A stretch of 64,000 nucleotides of DNA from assembly GCF_000379685.1 (NCBI RefSeq), contig NZ_KB903251.1, positions 283,044 through 347,043 of the forward strand, read 5' to 3'. Positions 34,390-42,606 of the stretch are shown here, piece after piece. How positions within the stretch are numbered: the stretch's first letter is position 1; every line of letters begins with the position of its first letter. Source of the DNA: Catelliglobosispora koreensis DSM 44566 (lineage in GTDB: Bacteria; Actinomycetota; Actinomycetes; Mycobacteriales; Micromonosporaceae). Below the pieces are notes generated by a model, which made no database searches, was not told where the DNA came from, and saw nothing but the letters and a program-made list of their open reading frames with translations. The position numbers and the translations under genes were made by a program.

Positions 34390-35641
34390 GCACGTGCGGA
34401 TTCGGATGTACAACGTCGGCTTCGGTGACTGCTTCCTGCTTGAGTTCCCGCGTGCGAACGAGACACCGTTCCGGGTTCTCGTCGACTGCGGTGCGCACAC
34501 CTCGGGCTATCCGAGGCCGGGGTGGAAACCAGCCGAGGCGGTCGCCCAGATCATCGAAGACATCACCGAGCCCGGTCAGGACCCCGCGCTTGACGTCATC
34601 GTCGCGAGCCACGCCCACCAGGATCACGTGAGTGGATTCGGTGCCCCAGCGTGGGACGACGTCACCGTGGGCGAAGTCTGGCTGCCGTGGACGGAAAATC
34701 CCAAGGATGAAGAGGCGAAGGTGATCCGCGACCGCCAAAATAAGCTCGCGATGGGCCTGGAGTTGGCGTTTCAGCAGCCGGCCTTCAACCAGCGCTGGCT
34801 GCCAGCGAAAGAGGGCCAGGCCCAAATGAACGCGTTACGTGCGCTCGCGGCCAACTCGCGCAAGAACGAGACCGCCATGAACACGCTGCATCACGGGTTC
34901 CGGGGAAAGCCGAAGCGGCGCTTCCTCAGCAGCGTCAACTCGCGCAAGATTGTCCCTAGAGGATGCCCGGATCTGACGGTCCATGTGCTGGGCCCGTCGC
35001 GTGATCCAGAGGTGATCCGGGACATGGATCCTCCGGCCGGTCAGTCCTACCTTCGCTACCGCACTTCGGTCAACGCGGTCGTCGACTCGGTGCTCAACAG
35101 GCCGTTCACGAGGAGCTTCACGCTGTCTCCGGCGGACTACGAGGCCTCTTACGAGGCAAGGGTTTCCGACGAGATCAAGGAGGCGGCGGCGTCGATGATG
35201 CGCGATGACGATCTCACGGTCGCGGTCTCCCTCGACAAGGCGGTCAACGGAACGAGCCTGATGCTGATGTTCGAGTTCGGTGAAGCGTTCCTGCTCTTTC
35301 CAGGAGATGCCCAATGGGGTACTTGGAACGCCGCACTAAGCGATTCGGACGCCCGGGAACTGATGGCGCGCACCACCTTCTACAAGGTGGGCCACCACGG
35401 CAGCCACAACTCGACTCCCATCGACTTCGTGGAAGAGGTGCTCCCGGAGGCCGACAAGCTCTGGGGCGCAGCGACTTCGGTGCACGAGATCGATTTCTGG
35501 CCCGAGATCCCGCGTCTGCCGTTGCTCAAGGAGCTGAAGAAGCGTTCCGACCGCCTCGTGCGCAGCGATAAGCCTGGCCGTGGTGGGGAAGGAGTTGAGG
35601 TCCGGCGCGGCATAGGCGTTGACTTCGCGGTGCCCTGCTGA
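34382..35641 (+). CDS. ComEC-like metallo-beta-lactamase-fold hydrolase (gene 3 of the set)
   Basis: The 419-residue protein shows the metal-binding H-A-H-Q-D-H at 77-82, an F-P-G-D motif and K-V-G-H-H-G-S-H-N-S near residue 340. The last is the hallmark of the ComEC/Rec2 hydrolase branch, which acts on nucleic acid or phosphodiesters. Unlike ComEC it has no membrane channel, so it is a free cytosolic domain with a large insert (about 100-290). The ATG at 34382 overlaps the peptidase gene's end by 8 bases, showing tight coupling. Such stand-alone enzymes also appear in bacterial conflict systems; that role here is inference. Confidence 0.8.
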   Translation: MSEHVRIRMYNVGFGDCFLLEFPRANETPFRVLVDCGAHTSGYPRPGWKPAEAVAQIIEDITEPGQDPALDVIVASHAHQDHVSGFGAPAWDDVTVGEVWLPWTENPKDEEAKVIRDRQNKLAMGLELAFQQPAFNQRWLPAKEGQAQMNALRALAANSRKNETAMNTLHHGFRGKPKRRFLSSVNSRKIVPRGCPDLTVHVLGPSRDPEVIRDMDPPAGQSYLRYRTSVNAVVDSVLNRPFTRSFTLSPADYEASYEARVSDEIKEAAASMMRDDDLTVAVSLDKAVNGTSLMLMFEFGEAFLLFPGDAQWGTWNAALSDSDARELMARTTFYKVGHHGSHNSTPIDFVEEVLPEADKLWGAATSVHEIDFWPEIPRLPLLKELKKRSDRLVRSDKPGRGGEGVEVRRGIGVDFAVPC

Positions 35642-35648
35642 GGCAGGC

Positions 35649-36278
35649 TCAATCCGCGTAGCGGCGGCCGATTTCCGTCCAGTCGGGCGCGGGTCCCGGC
35701 AGCGGCGAGGCCTTCTGGTCCCGGAGGCCGTCGAGCATGACGGTCAGATAACGCTGGCGTAGCACCGCTGTGCGGGCCGCGTCACTAATGCGCACGGCCT
35801 GAAGCTGCTCAAGCAACAGCGAGATGTCCCCGACCTCGATGTCTTGCCGCAGGACGCCGGCCGCCTTCGTCAGGTCAAGCAGGCGCTGGGTGAGCCGGTG
35901 TGCCTCCGTCGCGGCGGCCACGATCTCGGGCGTAATGGTAAAGCCGCCAGCCAGCCTGATCGACAGGGCGCCGGAGCCCGCCTCTACACAGCCACTCATG
36001 AACGCGGCGAAGGCCTGCCAGCGATCGCCTTCGGCAGCCGCGGCGGCCTCGGCCAGCTCGTGGTAGCGCGCCATGGTGTCGAGTGAAAGCCGTTGCAGCA
36101 ACTCATCTTTGCTGCGATAGCGGCGGTAGAGAGCACCGATGCCCACGCCGGCCTTCTCGGCGACGGCGGAGATGGGCGCGTCTGGCGTCGCGGTGAACAC
36201 CGCCTTCGCCGCGGTCAGGATGACCTCATCATTGCGAGCCGCCTGTGCCTTGCGCCCGCTCAGTGGTGATGTCTGCAT
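35649..36278 (-). CDS. TetR-family transcriptional repressor
   Basis: The 209-residue protein has the N-terminal TetR helix-turn-helix (I-S-A-V-A-E-K-A-G-V-G-I-G-A-L-Y-R-R-Y-R-S-K-D-E-L at about 36-60) followed by a helical ligand-binding domain. It is divergent from the second epoxide hydrolase gene, and two palindromic sites lie between them, so it most likely represses that gene and itself until a hydrophobic ligand, perhaps an epoxide, binds. Confidence 0.92.
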   Translation of the reverse strand: MQTSPLSGRKAQAARNDEVILTAAKAVFTATPDAPISAVAEKAGVGIGALYRRYRSKDELLQRLSLDTMARYHELAEAAAAAEGDRWQAFAAFMSGCVEAGSGALSIRLAGGFTITPEIVAAATEAHRLTQRLLDLTKAAGVLRQDIEVGDISLLLEQLQAVRISDAARTAVLRQRYLTVMLDGLRDQKASPLPGPAPDWTEIGRRYAD

Positions 36279-36298
36279 GAGCTGAGATTAGCACTTGA

Positions 36299-36340
36299 AC
36301 GGAGCGCTCCATTCCGCTAAACTGAAACGGAGCGTTCCGT
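36299..36340. promoter_or_regulatory. Two TetR operators between the repressor and epoxide hydrolase genes
   Basis: GGAGCGCTCC (36301-36310, perfect) and GGAGCGTTCC (36329-36338, one central mismatch) are embedded in similar flanks of the form AACGGAGC-G-YTCCRTT. Their centres are 28 bases apart. The second site lies 25 bases before the hydrolase ATG. Confidence 0.8.
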
Positions 36341-36364
36341 TCCGATAGAAAATGGGGAGCAGTC

Positions 36365-37483
36365 ATGATCAAGCCATTCCGTATCGACATTCCGCAGGCT
36401 GACCTCGATGACCTCAACGACAGGCTCCGGGGTACCAGGTGGCCCAAAGAGCTCCCCGGGATCGGCTGGGAGCGGGGCACGGACATCTCCTACCTCAAAG
36501 GTCTCGCCGATTACTGGCTGAATGAATACGACTGGCGTGCGCAGGAGGCGGCGCTGAACGCCTACCCGCAGTTCACGACCGAGATCGAAGGGGAGAACCT
36601 CCACTTCATGCACATCAAGTCGCCGGTCGGCGATGCTTTCCCGCTCTTGCTGCTGCACGGCTGGCCGGGGTCCATTGTGGAGTTCACCAAGGTGATCGGG
36701 CCCCTGACGGAAGCTGGTTTTGAACTGGTGATTCCCTCGCTGCCCGGGTTTGGTCTCTCGGGTCCGGTCAAGAGCCTCGGCTGGAACACCGGCCGGGTGG
36801 CCGACGCGATGAAGGAGCTGATGAGCCGTCTGGGCTTCGAGCGCTATGGCGTGCAGGGCGGCGACTGGGGTGCCGTGATCGCTCCCGAGCTAGGCGCCCG
36901 CGACGCCAACCACATCGTTGGCGTGCACGTGAATGCCGCGAGCGTGGGCTTCATCCCGTTCGGGCCGGTGGATGACGAGGTGACCGCGAAGCTTTCCGAG
37001 GCGGAGAAGGCGCGCTTGGCCAAGCTCGGCTGGTTCATGGAGGAAGGCAACGGCTACTTCCAGCTGATGGGCACGCGGCCGCAGAGCCTCGCGTTTGGAC
37101 TGGCCGACTCACCCATCGGTCAGCTCGCGTGGATCGCCGAGAAGTTCAAGGAGTGGACCAACGCCAGCTCCGAGACACCGGAGGACGCGGTCGGGCGGGA
37201 CCACTTGCTGACCAACGTAATGCTCTACTGGCTGACAGACACGGCGAACTCTTCGTCGCAGATCTACTACGAGAACATGCACTCTGGCGAATGGCCGCGG
37301 CAGTCGCCCGTGCCGACGGGCGTCGCGGTCTTCGCTGAGGACGTGTCGCAGCGGTTCGCCGCGGAGCAGCTTTACAACATCGTGCACTGGTCAGAGTTTG
37401 ACGCCGGTGGCCACTTCGCCGCGCTGGAAACCCCTGACCTGCTGGTCGAAGACGTCAAGAAGTTCTTCGCCACCGTGCGCTAA
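36365..37483 (+). CDS. Epoxide hydrolase (EHN-containing alpha/beta hydrolase), copy 2
   Basis: The 372-residue protein begins with the EHN region [17 protein letters not shown]. It carries the H-G-W-P-G oxyanion motif, the nucleophile Asp in G-G-D-W-G-A and the catalytic His in [15 protein letters not shown] site precedes the ATG. Its similarity to the 27504-28613 gene indicates duplication, with each copy now paired with a different regulator (TetR here, LAL there). The stop codon overlaps the convergent LysE gene by 4 bases. Confidence 0.93.
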   Translation: MIKPFRIDIPQADLDDLNDRLRGTRWPKELPGIGWERGTDISYLKGLADYWLNEYDWRAQEAALNAYPQFTTEIEGENLHFMHIKSPVGDAFPLLLLHGWPGSIVEFTKVIGPLTEAGFELVIPSLPGFGLSGPVKSLGWNTGRVADAMKELMSRLGFERYGVQGGDWGAVIAPELGARDANHIVGVHVNAASVGFIPFGPVDDEVTAKLSEAEKARLAKLGWFMEEGNGYFQLMGTRPQSLAFGLADSPIGQLAWIAEKFKEWTNASSETPEDAVGRDHLLTNVMLYWLTDTANSSSQIYYENMHSGEWPRQSPVPTGVAVFAEDVSQRFAAEQLYNIVHWSEFDAGGHFAALETPDLLVEDVKKFFATVR

Positions 37484-38127
37484 GCACTGACCGCTGGGCG
37501 GGCGCGCTCGAAGAGCATCTTCAATCCGAGCGCGCCCAGCACAGTACCCATGAAATATCGTTGCAGCGCAACCCAACGCGGCCTCGCGGCAAGCCACTTC
37601 GCGATGCCGCCGGCGGTTATGACCCATAGTGAGTTGAAGGTCAAAGCGACCGCGCACTGCACCAGGCCAAGCAAGAACCCCTGCACCGCGATGTTTCCCC
37701 GGGACGGGTCGATGAACTGCGGCAGCAGCGAAACGTAGATGATGGCCACCTTGGGGTTGAGCAGATTCGTCAGCAGTCCCATGGTGAAAAGCTTGCGGGC
37801 CGGATGAGCGGGCAGCTCCCGTGTCGTGAACGGACCGCCGCCCGGTGAGCGAAATGCTTGGTAGGCAAGCCAAAGCAGGTATACCGCTCCGGCCACCCTG
37901 ATCACGTCGTAGAGCAGTGGCACCGCGGTGAAGATGGCGACCAGTCCCAGTGCGGTCGCGGCGATGTAGAGCACAAAGCCCACGCCGACTCCCGCGAGCG
38001 AGATCAGTCCCGCGGCGCGCCCTTGAGCCAGGGTCCGTGAGACGAGGTAAATCATGTTCGGACCGGGTGTGAGCACCATGCCAAGGGCGACTAAGGCGAT
38101 GCCCAAGGCGGCGGAAAGACTGATCAT
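37480..38127 (-). CDS. LysE-family amino acid exporter
   Basis: About 215 residues from the ATG at 38127, with six membrane segments. It carries the family's P-G-P-N signature (L-T-P-G-P-N-M) near residue 20 and the mid-protein N-P-K-V-A motif (L-L-N-P-K-V-A-I-I). LysE/RhtB proteins export amino acids such as lysine, arginine, threonine or homoserine lactone. ATG 38142 or 38154 would lengthen the N-terminus by 5-9 residues; no clear ribosome-binding site decides. No LysG-type regulator is adjacent. Confidence 0.88.
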   Translation of the reverse strand: MISLSAALGIALVALGMVLTPGPNMIYLVSRTLAQGRAAGLISLAGVGVGFVLYIAATALGLVAIFTAVPLLYDVIRVAGAVYLLWLAYQAFRSPGGGPFTTRELPAHPARKLFTMGLLTNLLNPKVAIIYVSLLPQFIDPSRGNIAVQGFLLGLVQCAVALTFNSLWVITAGGIAKWLAARPRWVALQRYFMGTVLGALGLKMLFERARPAVSA

Positions 38128-38226
38128 GACTCCAGCCTGCATCGCCAATCTCATCTTGCCGACGGCCAATTCCGGTTATGTGGCTCGTCCCGGGGACGAC
38201 CGGCGGCCCTCCCCGGGAGCCGTTCT

Positions 38227-38805
38227 CTAGTAGCCGAAACGAACCCGGTACTGACCGCCGTCGCCGGTGTACGTGACTGTCGATCCGGGGGAGTGATAGG
38301 CGGTAGCGACGCGATCGTCGTTGTACGTGTAGTCGTCGGCCATCGACCACAGCGTCGCCCGCAACTGGGTCGTCACGAACGGGTTGCCGAACCAAGCCTG
38401 GTAGGTGTTGTACATGTTGTTGCTGATGTTCTGAAGCTCCAAAGCGGACAGGTCATTGCCGTCATCCTCTTCCAGCATGATGCTGATGAGGAACCAGTTG
38501 CTCGGGACGTTGCTGATGATGGTCGCGTTGGGATAGTGGATCTCATCCGTGGAAACATTGTTGTCGAGGTAACCCGGACCCCACTTGCCAAACGCCGTGG
38601 CGTTGGGATTCGTGGGGGATGCGGCGAACACCAGGTAATACGGGCTGTCGTCGCCGTTTTCCGAAGTCTCCTCAACGCAGTGCACCGCGAGGACGCGCAG
38701 GGCCGGATAGGCGGCCTGAGCGGGGGAGGCGAGGATGAGGCTGGTGCCGACGGCGAGTCCGGTCAGTGCGAGACTGAGCGCGAGCTTGCGGATATTAACG
38801 GTCAT
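38227..38805 (-). CDS. Secreted hypothetical protein
   Basis: The 192-residue protein has a clear signal peptide with an A-Q-A-A cleavage region near residue 32. The mature part of about 160 residues is rich in Asp, Asn and Tyr (E-E-T-S-E-N-G-D-D-S and Y-T-Y-N-D-D). One Cys remains after cleavage, so no disulfide is expected. No family is recognised. It is divergent from the serine protease gene with about 250 bases between. That gap has no clear operator. Confidence 0.7.
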   Translation of the reverse strand: MTVNIRKLALSLALTGLAVGTSLILASPAQAAYPALRVLAVHCVEETSENGDDSPYYLVFAASPTNPNATAFGKWGPGYLDNNVSTDEIHYPNATIISNVPSNWFLISIMLEEDDGNDLSALELQNISNNMYNTYQAWFGNPFVTTQLRATLWSMADDYTYNDDRVATAYHSPGSTVTYTGDGGQYRVRFGY

Positions 38806-39055
38806 GCTTAGATGCTGCTAACTGGCATCACAGTCGGCTCAAGGCGTCTTCAAGGTCTGCTTCTAATAGAGCGTGGGCCCGAATTGGTCGAAGAGGCAAA
38901 ACAGGACCCCGGATCCGGCTGCGGGACATCCGTGCTTGTACTCAATCAGCCCTAAGCACGCTGACGCTGCTTTGAGTCAACCCTGATCGTCCTTCCTAAC
39001 GTGCGTGGTGCCATCGGCCGCCACGGCTGGTCGGCTCAGACGGTTGGGAGGAACA

Positions 39056-40258
39056 GTGAGACGCAAATCAATGATGGTCACGCTCGTGCTCGCTGTGGCG
39101 TTGGCGGGTGCGGCTCCGGCGAAAGCGAACTCCACTTTGGACAAAGTGCCGGACGGCTTCACTACTTGGACGGAGCTGCTGACCGTTCAGGACAGGCTCT
39201 TGGCGGCGGCCGAGAAGATAAGCGCCGCAAGCACTGACGGCTTCGCCGGTTTCGAACTCAGGCTGCGGTCACGTGAACTTTACGTCTACTGGAAAGGCAC
39301 ACCTCCGTTAGGAGTGATCGCGGCGGTCCGCGACCAGGAAGGAGTGCGAGTGCTGCCAGCCCCCTTTAGCGAGAAGGAGTTGCTGGCACTGGCGACGACT
39401 GTTCGTGGCCCAGAGGTCGTCGCCACAGGACCGCTTCCCGACGGCAGCGGCATCATGGTGTCCGTTACAGGTGCGGCGGCTACTGGCGCGGCGGTCGCCC
39501 AAGTCGAGGCTTCCGGTGCCCGGGTCGTCGTCGAGCCCCATACGCCAGCGCCGAAGCCGTTTTATGACCGGCAGGACGACAAGGCGCCGTACTACGGCGG
39601 GGCGATGTATCACTACCAGGTCCAGGGCGGCACAAGCTTCTGCAGCACCGGTTTCGCGGTGAAGGTCGGCACGGAATCGAAGATTTTGAGCGCGGCTCAC
39701 TGCGGCGTCAACGGCCAGGCCGTCAAAGACGGCGGCGGGCAGGTAATGGGCACCTTCGAGGGCGACAACAACACCAACGACATCATCCTCATCGACGCCC
39801 CAGCAGCCGGAAAAGCCTTCGTCGGCTCGTACTCCTCGGGGGTGTCCGACAAAATCATCGGCGCCATGGCGAGCATGGCCGGGATGTGGGTCTGCACCTC
39901 AGGGGCGAACTCAGGCGATCACTGCAATATCAAAGTCAAATACGTCAACCAGACCATTTCGCTGCCGACAAGTGAGGGCACCTTCACCATCTATCCCCTG
40001 GTACGCGCGCAGGAGTACGACCACGAAATCGCCGCCGCCCAAGGCGATAGCGGTGGCCCGGTAATCGTGACGACGCAGCACCCGGACCTGGTCCGGGCGG
40101 CCGGCACGATAACCGCCGGCGGTGGCCTGGTCGACGACTGCGGCCCCATGTTCCTGCCCGACTCGATTTGCGGCTGGGACATCTACTACGTCCCGATCGC
40201 TACGTCGCTGACCTACTACGGCGCGACGCTGACAACCTATGAGGCACACCGAAAGTAA
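39056..40258 (+). CDS. Secreted trypsin/chymotrypsin-like serine protease with propeptide
   Basis: The 400-residue protein starts at GTG 39056, behind GGGAGGA. A signal peptide (ends A-K-A near 25) and a propeptide-like region to about residue 170 precede the S1 protease domain. His is in S-A-A-H-C, Asp in N-D-I-I-L-I-D and Ser in G-D-S-G-G-P. Paired cysteines flank the active site, as in streptogrisin-type enzymes. The propeptide (E-L-R-L-R-S-R-E-L-Y-V-Y-W-K-G) is similar in layout to alpha-lytic protease chaperone regions. It degrades extracellular protein. Confidence 0.88.
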   Translation: MRRKSMMVTLVLAVALAGAAPAKANSTLDKVPDGFTTWTELLTVQDRLLAAAEKISAASTDGFAGFELRLRSRELYVYWKGTPPLGVIAAVRDQEGVRVLPAPFSEKELLALATTVRGPEVVATGPLPDGSGIMVSVTGAAATGAAVAQVEASGARVVVEPHTPAPKPFYDRQDDKAPYYGGAMYHYQVQGGTSFCSTGFAVKVGTESKILSAAHCGVNGQAVKDGGGQVMGTFEGDNNTNDIILIDAPAAGKAFVGSYSSGVSDKIIGAMASMAGMWVCTSGANSGDHCNIKVKYVNQTISLPTSEGTFTIYPLVRAQEYDHEIAAAQGDSGGPVIVTTQHPDLVRAAGTITAGGGLVDDCGPMFLPDSICGWDIYYVPIATSLTYYGATLTTYEAHRK

Positions 40259-40262
40259 CGCC

Positions 40263-40535
40263 TTACGACACGGCTACGGCAGCACGGGCGCGGGTCCGGC
40301 GGCGCTTTAGCACCAGCGCCCAGGCCCCTGCGGTGAGTAGAAGACCCGCGCCCAGCTGCACCGGAAAGCCGAACATCAGCGTCGCCCACGTTGTTAGCGG
40401 CGCCTTAGCCCCATGGTTCGATGAGGAACCCGATTGTGCGCTCGCTGGGCCACCTGTCACGTCGTAGATGACGACGACAGCGGCGGCTTCTCGCTGATCT
40501 GCCGTCCGGTGCACCCCTCGTCGTGACCTGCTCAC
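40263..40535 (-). pseudogene. Remnant of a surface protein with C-terminal membrane anchor
   Basis: The frame encodes 90 residues. The last 50 contain a hydrophobic segment (F-P-V-Q-L-G-A-G-L-L-L-T-A-G-A-W-A-L-V-L) followed by K-R-R-R-T-R-A-R, the layout of a C-terminal wall or membrane anchor. No proper sorting motif is seen and the N-terminal part shows no signal peptide or domain. It is probably the 3' end of a decayed gene. A real small membrane protein cannot be excluded. Confidence 0.35.
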
Positions 40536-40613
40536 CTGGCGGGCTGCCCTGGGCCTGGCAGCTGGAGTCCATTGCGCTGACAGTCACCCGGATCGAGCTG
40601 CCTTCACCAGCGG

Positions 40614-40802
40614 GGTGCCCTGGCTGGTCGCTGCCGCGGCACCGCCGCCGGCAAGACGGCTAGCCACAGCTACCCCAACGTCGGCGCCACCTATACGGTT
40701 CGCCTGACCGTGACGGACAGCAAAGGCCAGCCGGGCACCACGACGCGTCAAGTGAAGTGCTACAAGCACATCAGCACCCCGCTTTGCTTCTACGGGCCCT
40801 GA
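40614..40802 (+). pseudogene. Fragment of a PKD-domain protein
   Basis: The plus-strand frame ending at TGA 40800-40802 encodes S-H-S-Y-P-N-V-G-A-T-Y-T-V-R-L-T-V-T-D-S-K-G, the C-terminal strands of a PKD domain. The W-x-F-G-D-G beginning of the domain and any start codon are absent, so the gene is truncated or frameshifted. The firmly PKD-like part begins near 40650. A terminator hairpin follows, as expected for the end of a former gene. Confidence 0.45.
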
Positions 40803-40807
40803 TAGCG

Positions 40808-40836
40808 TGGCCGCCGTGCCGTTGGTGCGGCGGCCA
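40808..40836. terminator. Bidirectional hairpin between the PKD remnant and the PLP enzyme gene
   Basis: TGGCCGCCG (40808-40816) pairs perfectly with CGGCGGCCA (40828-40836), with further wobble pairs inside. It lies 2 bases from the PLP enzyme's stop. Confidence 0.7.
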
Positions 40837-40837
40837 T

Positions 40838-42526
40838 CTACTGCAAGCATTCGTCCGGCAGTTCAAACCAGCGCAGTTCTTCGAACCGGGCTGACACACG
40901 GGGACTGGTTCCGTCAACGCATGGCCTGAAGGCATAGGTAGCGAACAGGTCCCGGGCTTGCGCGAGGTAGCTGTCGAACGCTTCCTCGCCAGCGGTCTCG
41001 TGGTGTGCTGGCCATCGCAGCTGCCCCGCGGCGTCGTAGCGCAGCTGGGTGAGCCGCAGCGGTGGTTCGACGACGCCCAGGCGATGGCGCCACAATCCGG
41101 TCACCGGGTTGAAGCGATAGTCAGGAAGCAGCTCCCACCCCTGAGACGCCACCAGGTGCACGGCGTCAACGATGTACCGGAACGTGGCGTCAGAAATGAA
41201 GTAGTTGAAGCTGACCCGGGTCCAGCCGGGCTTGATGCCCTCGCAGCCGGTGATGATTTCCTCCTCGAACCGGTGCGACCGGGCGGCGTCGATGCCCAGC
41301 AGACGGTGCCCGTACGGCCCGGCACACGAACAGCCGCCACGGGCCTGGATGCCAAACAGATCGTTGAGCAGCGCCACGACGAAGTTGTGATGCAGATATT
41401 TGCCGCCGGAACGCCGTACCACAAAGGAGATTATCGAGAGCCGGTCGGCGTCGAGGTTGCCAAGCAGTTCGAGGTTGGGATTCTCCCGCCAGGAGGCGAT
41501 GGCCTGATTGAGGAAGCGCTCCTCCTCGACCTTAATCACCTCAACTCCGACCGCTTCTTTGAGCTGGAAGACCAAGCCGGCCCGAATCGACTCCACGATG
41601 GCGGGAGTTCCGCCTTCTTCGCGATGCTCCAAATTGGACAGATAGTGGTGCTCCACGGAACTCACATAGTCGACTGTGCCCCCGCCCGGGACGGCGGGCA
41701 CCCGGTTGCGGACCAGGTCCCGCCGCACGATGAGGACGCCTGGAGTGCCCGGACCGCCAACGAACTTGTGCGGGGACAAGAAAACCGCGTCCTTGTACGC
41801 GTCCGGATACCGCGCCGATTGGCCATACATCCAGATTCGGGTGTACGGCGCCGCCGCCGCATAGTCCCAAAAGGACAGTGCGCCATGCTTGTGCAGCAGA
41901 TCCGAGATCGCGTCGGTGTCGGTGAGAATCCCGGTCACGTTGGAGGCGGCGGAGAACGACCCGACCTTGAGCGAACGGTCGGCATACTTCACGAGTTCGG
42001 CTTCGAGCGCCAGCAGATCGATGTGGCCGCTGGGGTCTTCCGGGATCACGACGACGTCGGCGACGGTTTCGCGCCAGGACAGCTCGTTGGAGTGATGCTC
42101 AAACGGGCCGATGAACACCACCGGCCGCTCGTGCGGCGGAATCTGATCGCTGAACCCGTGCTGGTCATCGAGCACGTCGGGGATGCGCAGGCCGAGGATG
42201 TGCACGAGCTTGTCGATGGCGCCGGTGGAGCCAGAGCCGGTGAAGATCACGAGCGTCTGGTCGTCGCCACCCACCGCTTCACGGATAAGTGACCGGGCGT
42301 CCTCTCTTAGCCGTGTGGTCTGCAGGCCCGTGCCGGAGGCTTCGGTGTGCGTGTTCGCGTACCGGGGCAGTACCTCGGTGCGGATGAAGTCCTCGATGAA
42401 GGTCAGCGCTCGCCCCGAGGCGGTGTAATCGGCATAAGTGACCCGGCGTGGGCCATAAGGTCCCCACATCACCTGGTCGTCCCCGATGACGGACTCCCGA
42501 ACCCGCAGCAATAGAGGTGCGGTCAT
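40838..42526 (-). CDS. Class V aminotransferase-fold PLP-dependent enzyme
   Basis: About 562 residues from the ATG at 42526; GTG 42532 is an alternative. The PLP lysine sits in L-S-P-H-K-F-V-G-G-P-G-T-P-G. The upstream H-H-S-N-E-L-S-W and F-T-G-S-G-S-T-G-A-I-D segments are typical of the cysteine desulfurase/isopenicillin epimerase-like branch, and a G-G-C-S-C-A-G-P motif occurs near residue 395. It is about 150 residues longer than standard desulfurases, owing to a C-terminal extension. Substrate unknown. No Suf or Isc partner is adjacent, so a housekeeping desulfurase role is not supported. Confidence 0.8.
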   Translation of the reverse strand: MTAPLLLRVRESVIGDDQVMWGPYGPRRVTYADYTASGRALTFIEDFIRTEVLPRYANTHTEASGTGLQTTRLREDARSLIREAVGGDDQTLVIFTGSGSTGAIDKLVHILGLRIPDVLDDQHGFSDQIPPHERPVVFIGPFEHHSNELSWRETVADVVVIPEDPSGHIDLLALEAELVKYADRSLKVGSFSAASNVTGILTDTDAISDLLHKHGALSFWDYAAAAPYTRIWMYGQSARYPDAYKDAVFLSPHKFVGGPGTPGVLIVRRDLVRNRVPAVPGGGTVDYVSSVEHHYLSNLEHREEGGTPAIVESIRAGLVFQLKEAVGVEVIKVEEERFLNQAIASWRENPNLELLGNLDADRLSIISFVVRRSGGKYLHHNFVVALLNDLFGIQARGGCSCAGPYGHRLLGIDAARSHRFEEEIITGCEGIKPGWTRVSFNYFISDATFRYIVDAVHLVASQGWELLPDYRFNPVTGLWRHRLGVVEPPLRLTQLRYDAAGQLRWPAHHETAGEEAFDSYLAQARDLFATYAFRPCVDGTSPRVSARFEELRWFELPDECLQ

Positions 42527-42606
42527 ACCCACATTATGGGGGCCGTGGAGAGCCTCAAGCGCAACTAAGCCAGGTGCTAGCTAAACGTTTGGTCTAGCAT
42601 GCCTGA

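Noticed and set aside
40838..42526. Cysteine desulfurase for Fe-S cluster assembly
   Set aside because: The fold and PLP lysine fit, but the protein is about 150 residues too long and has no Suf or Isc neighbours.
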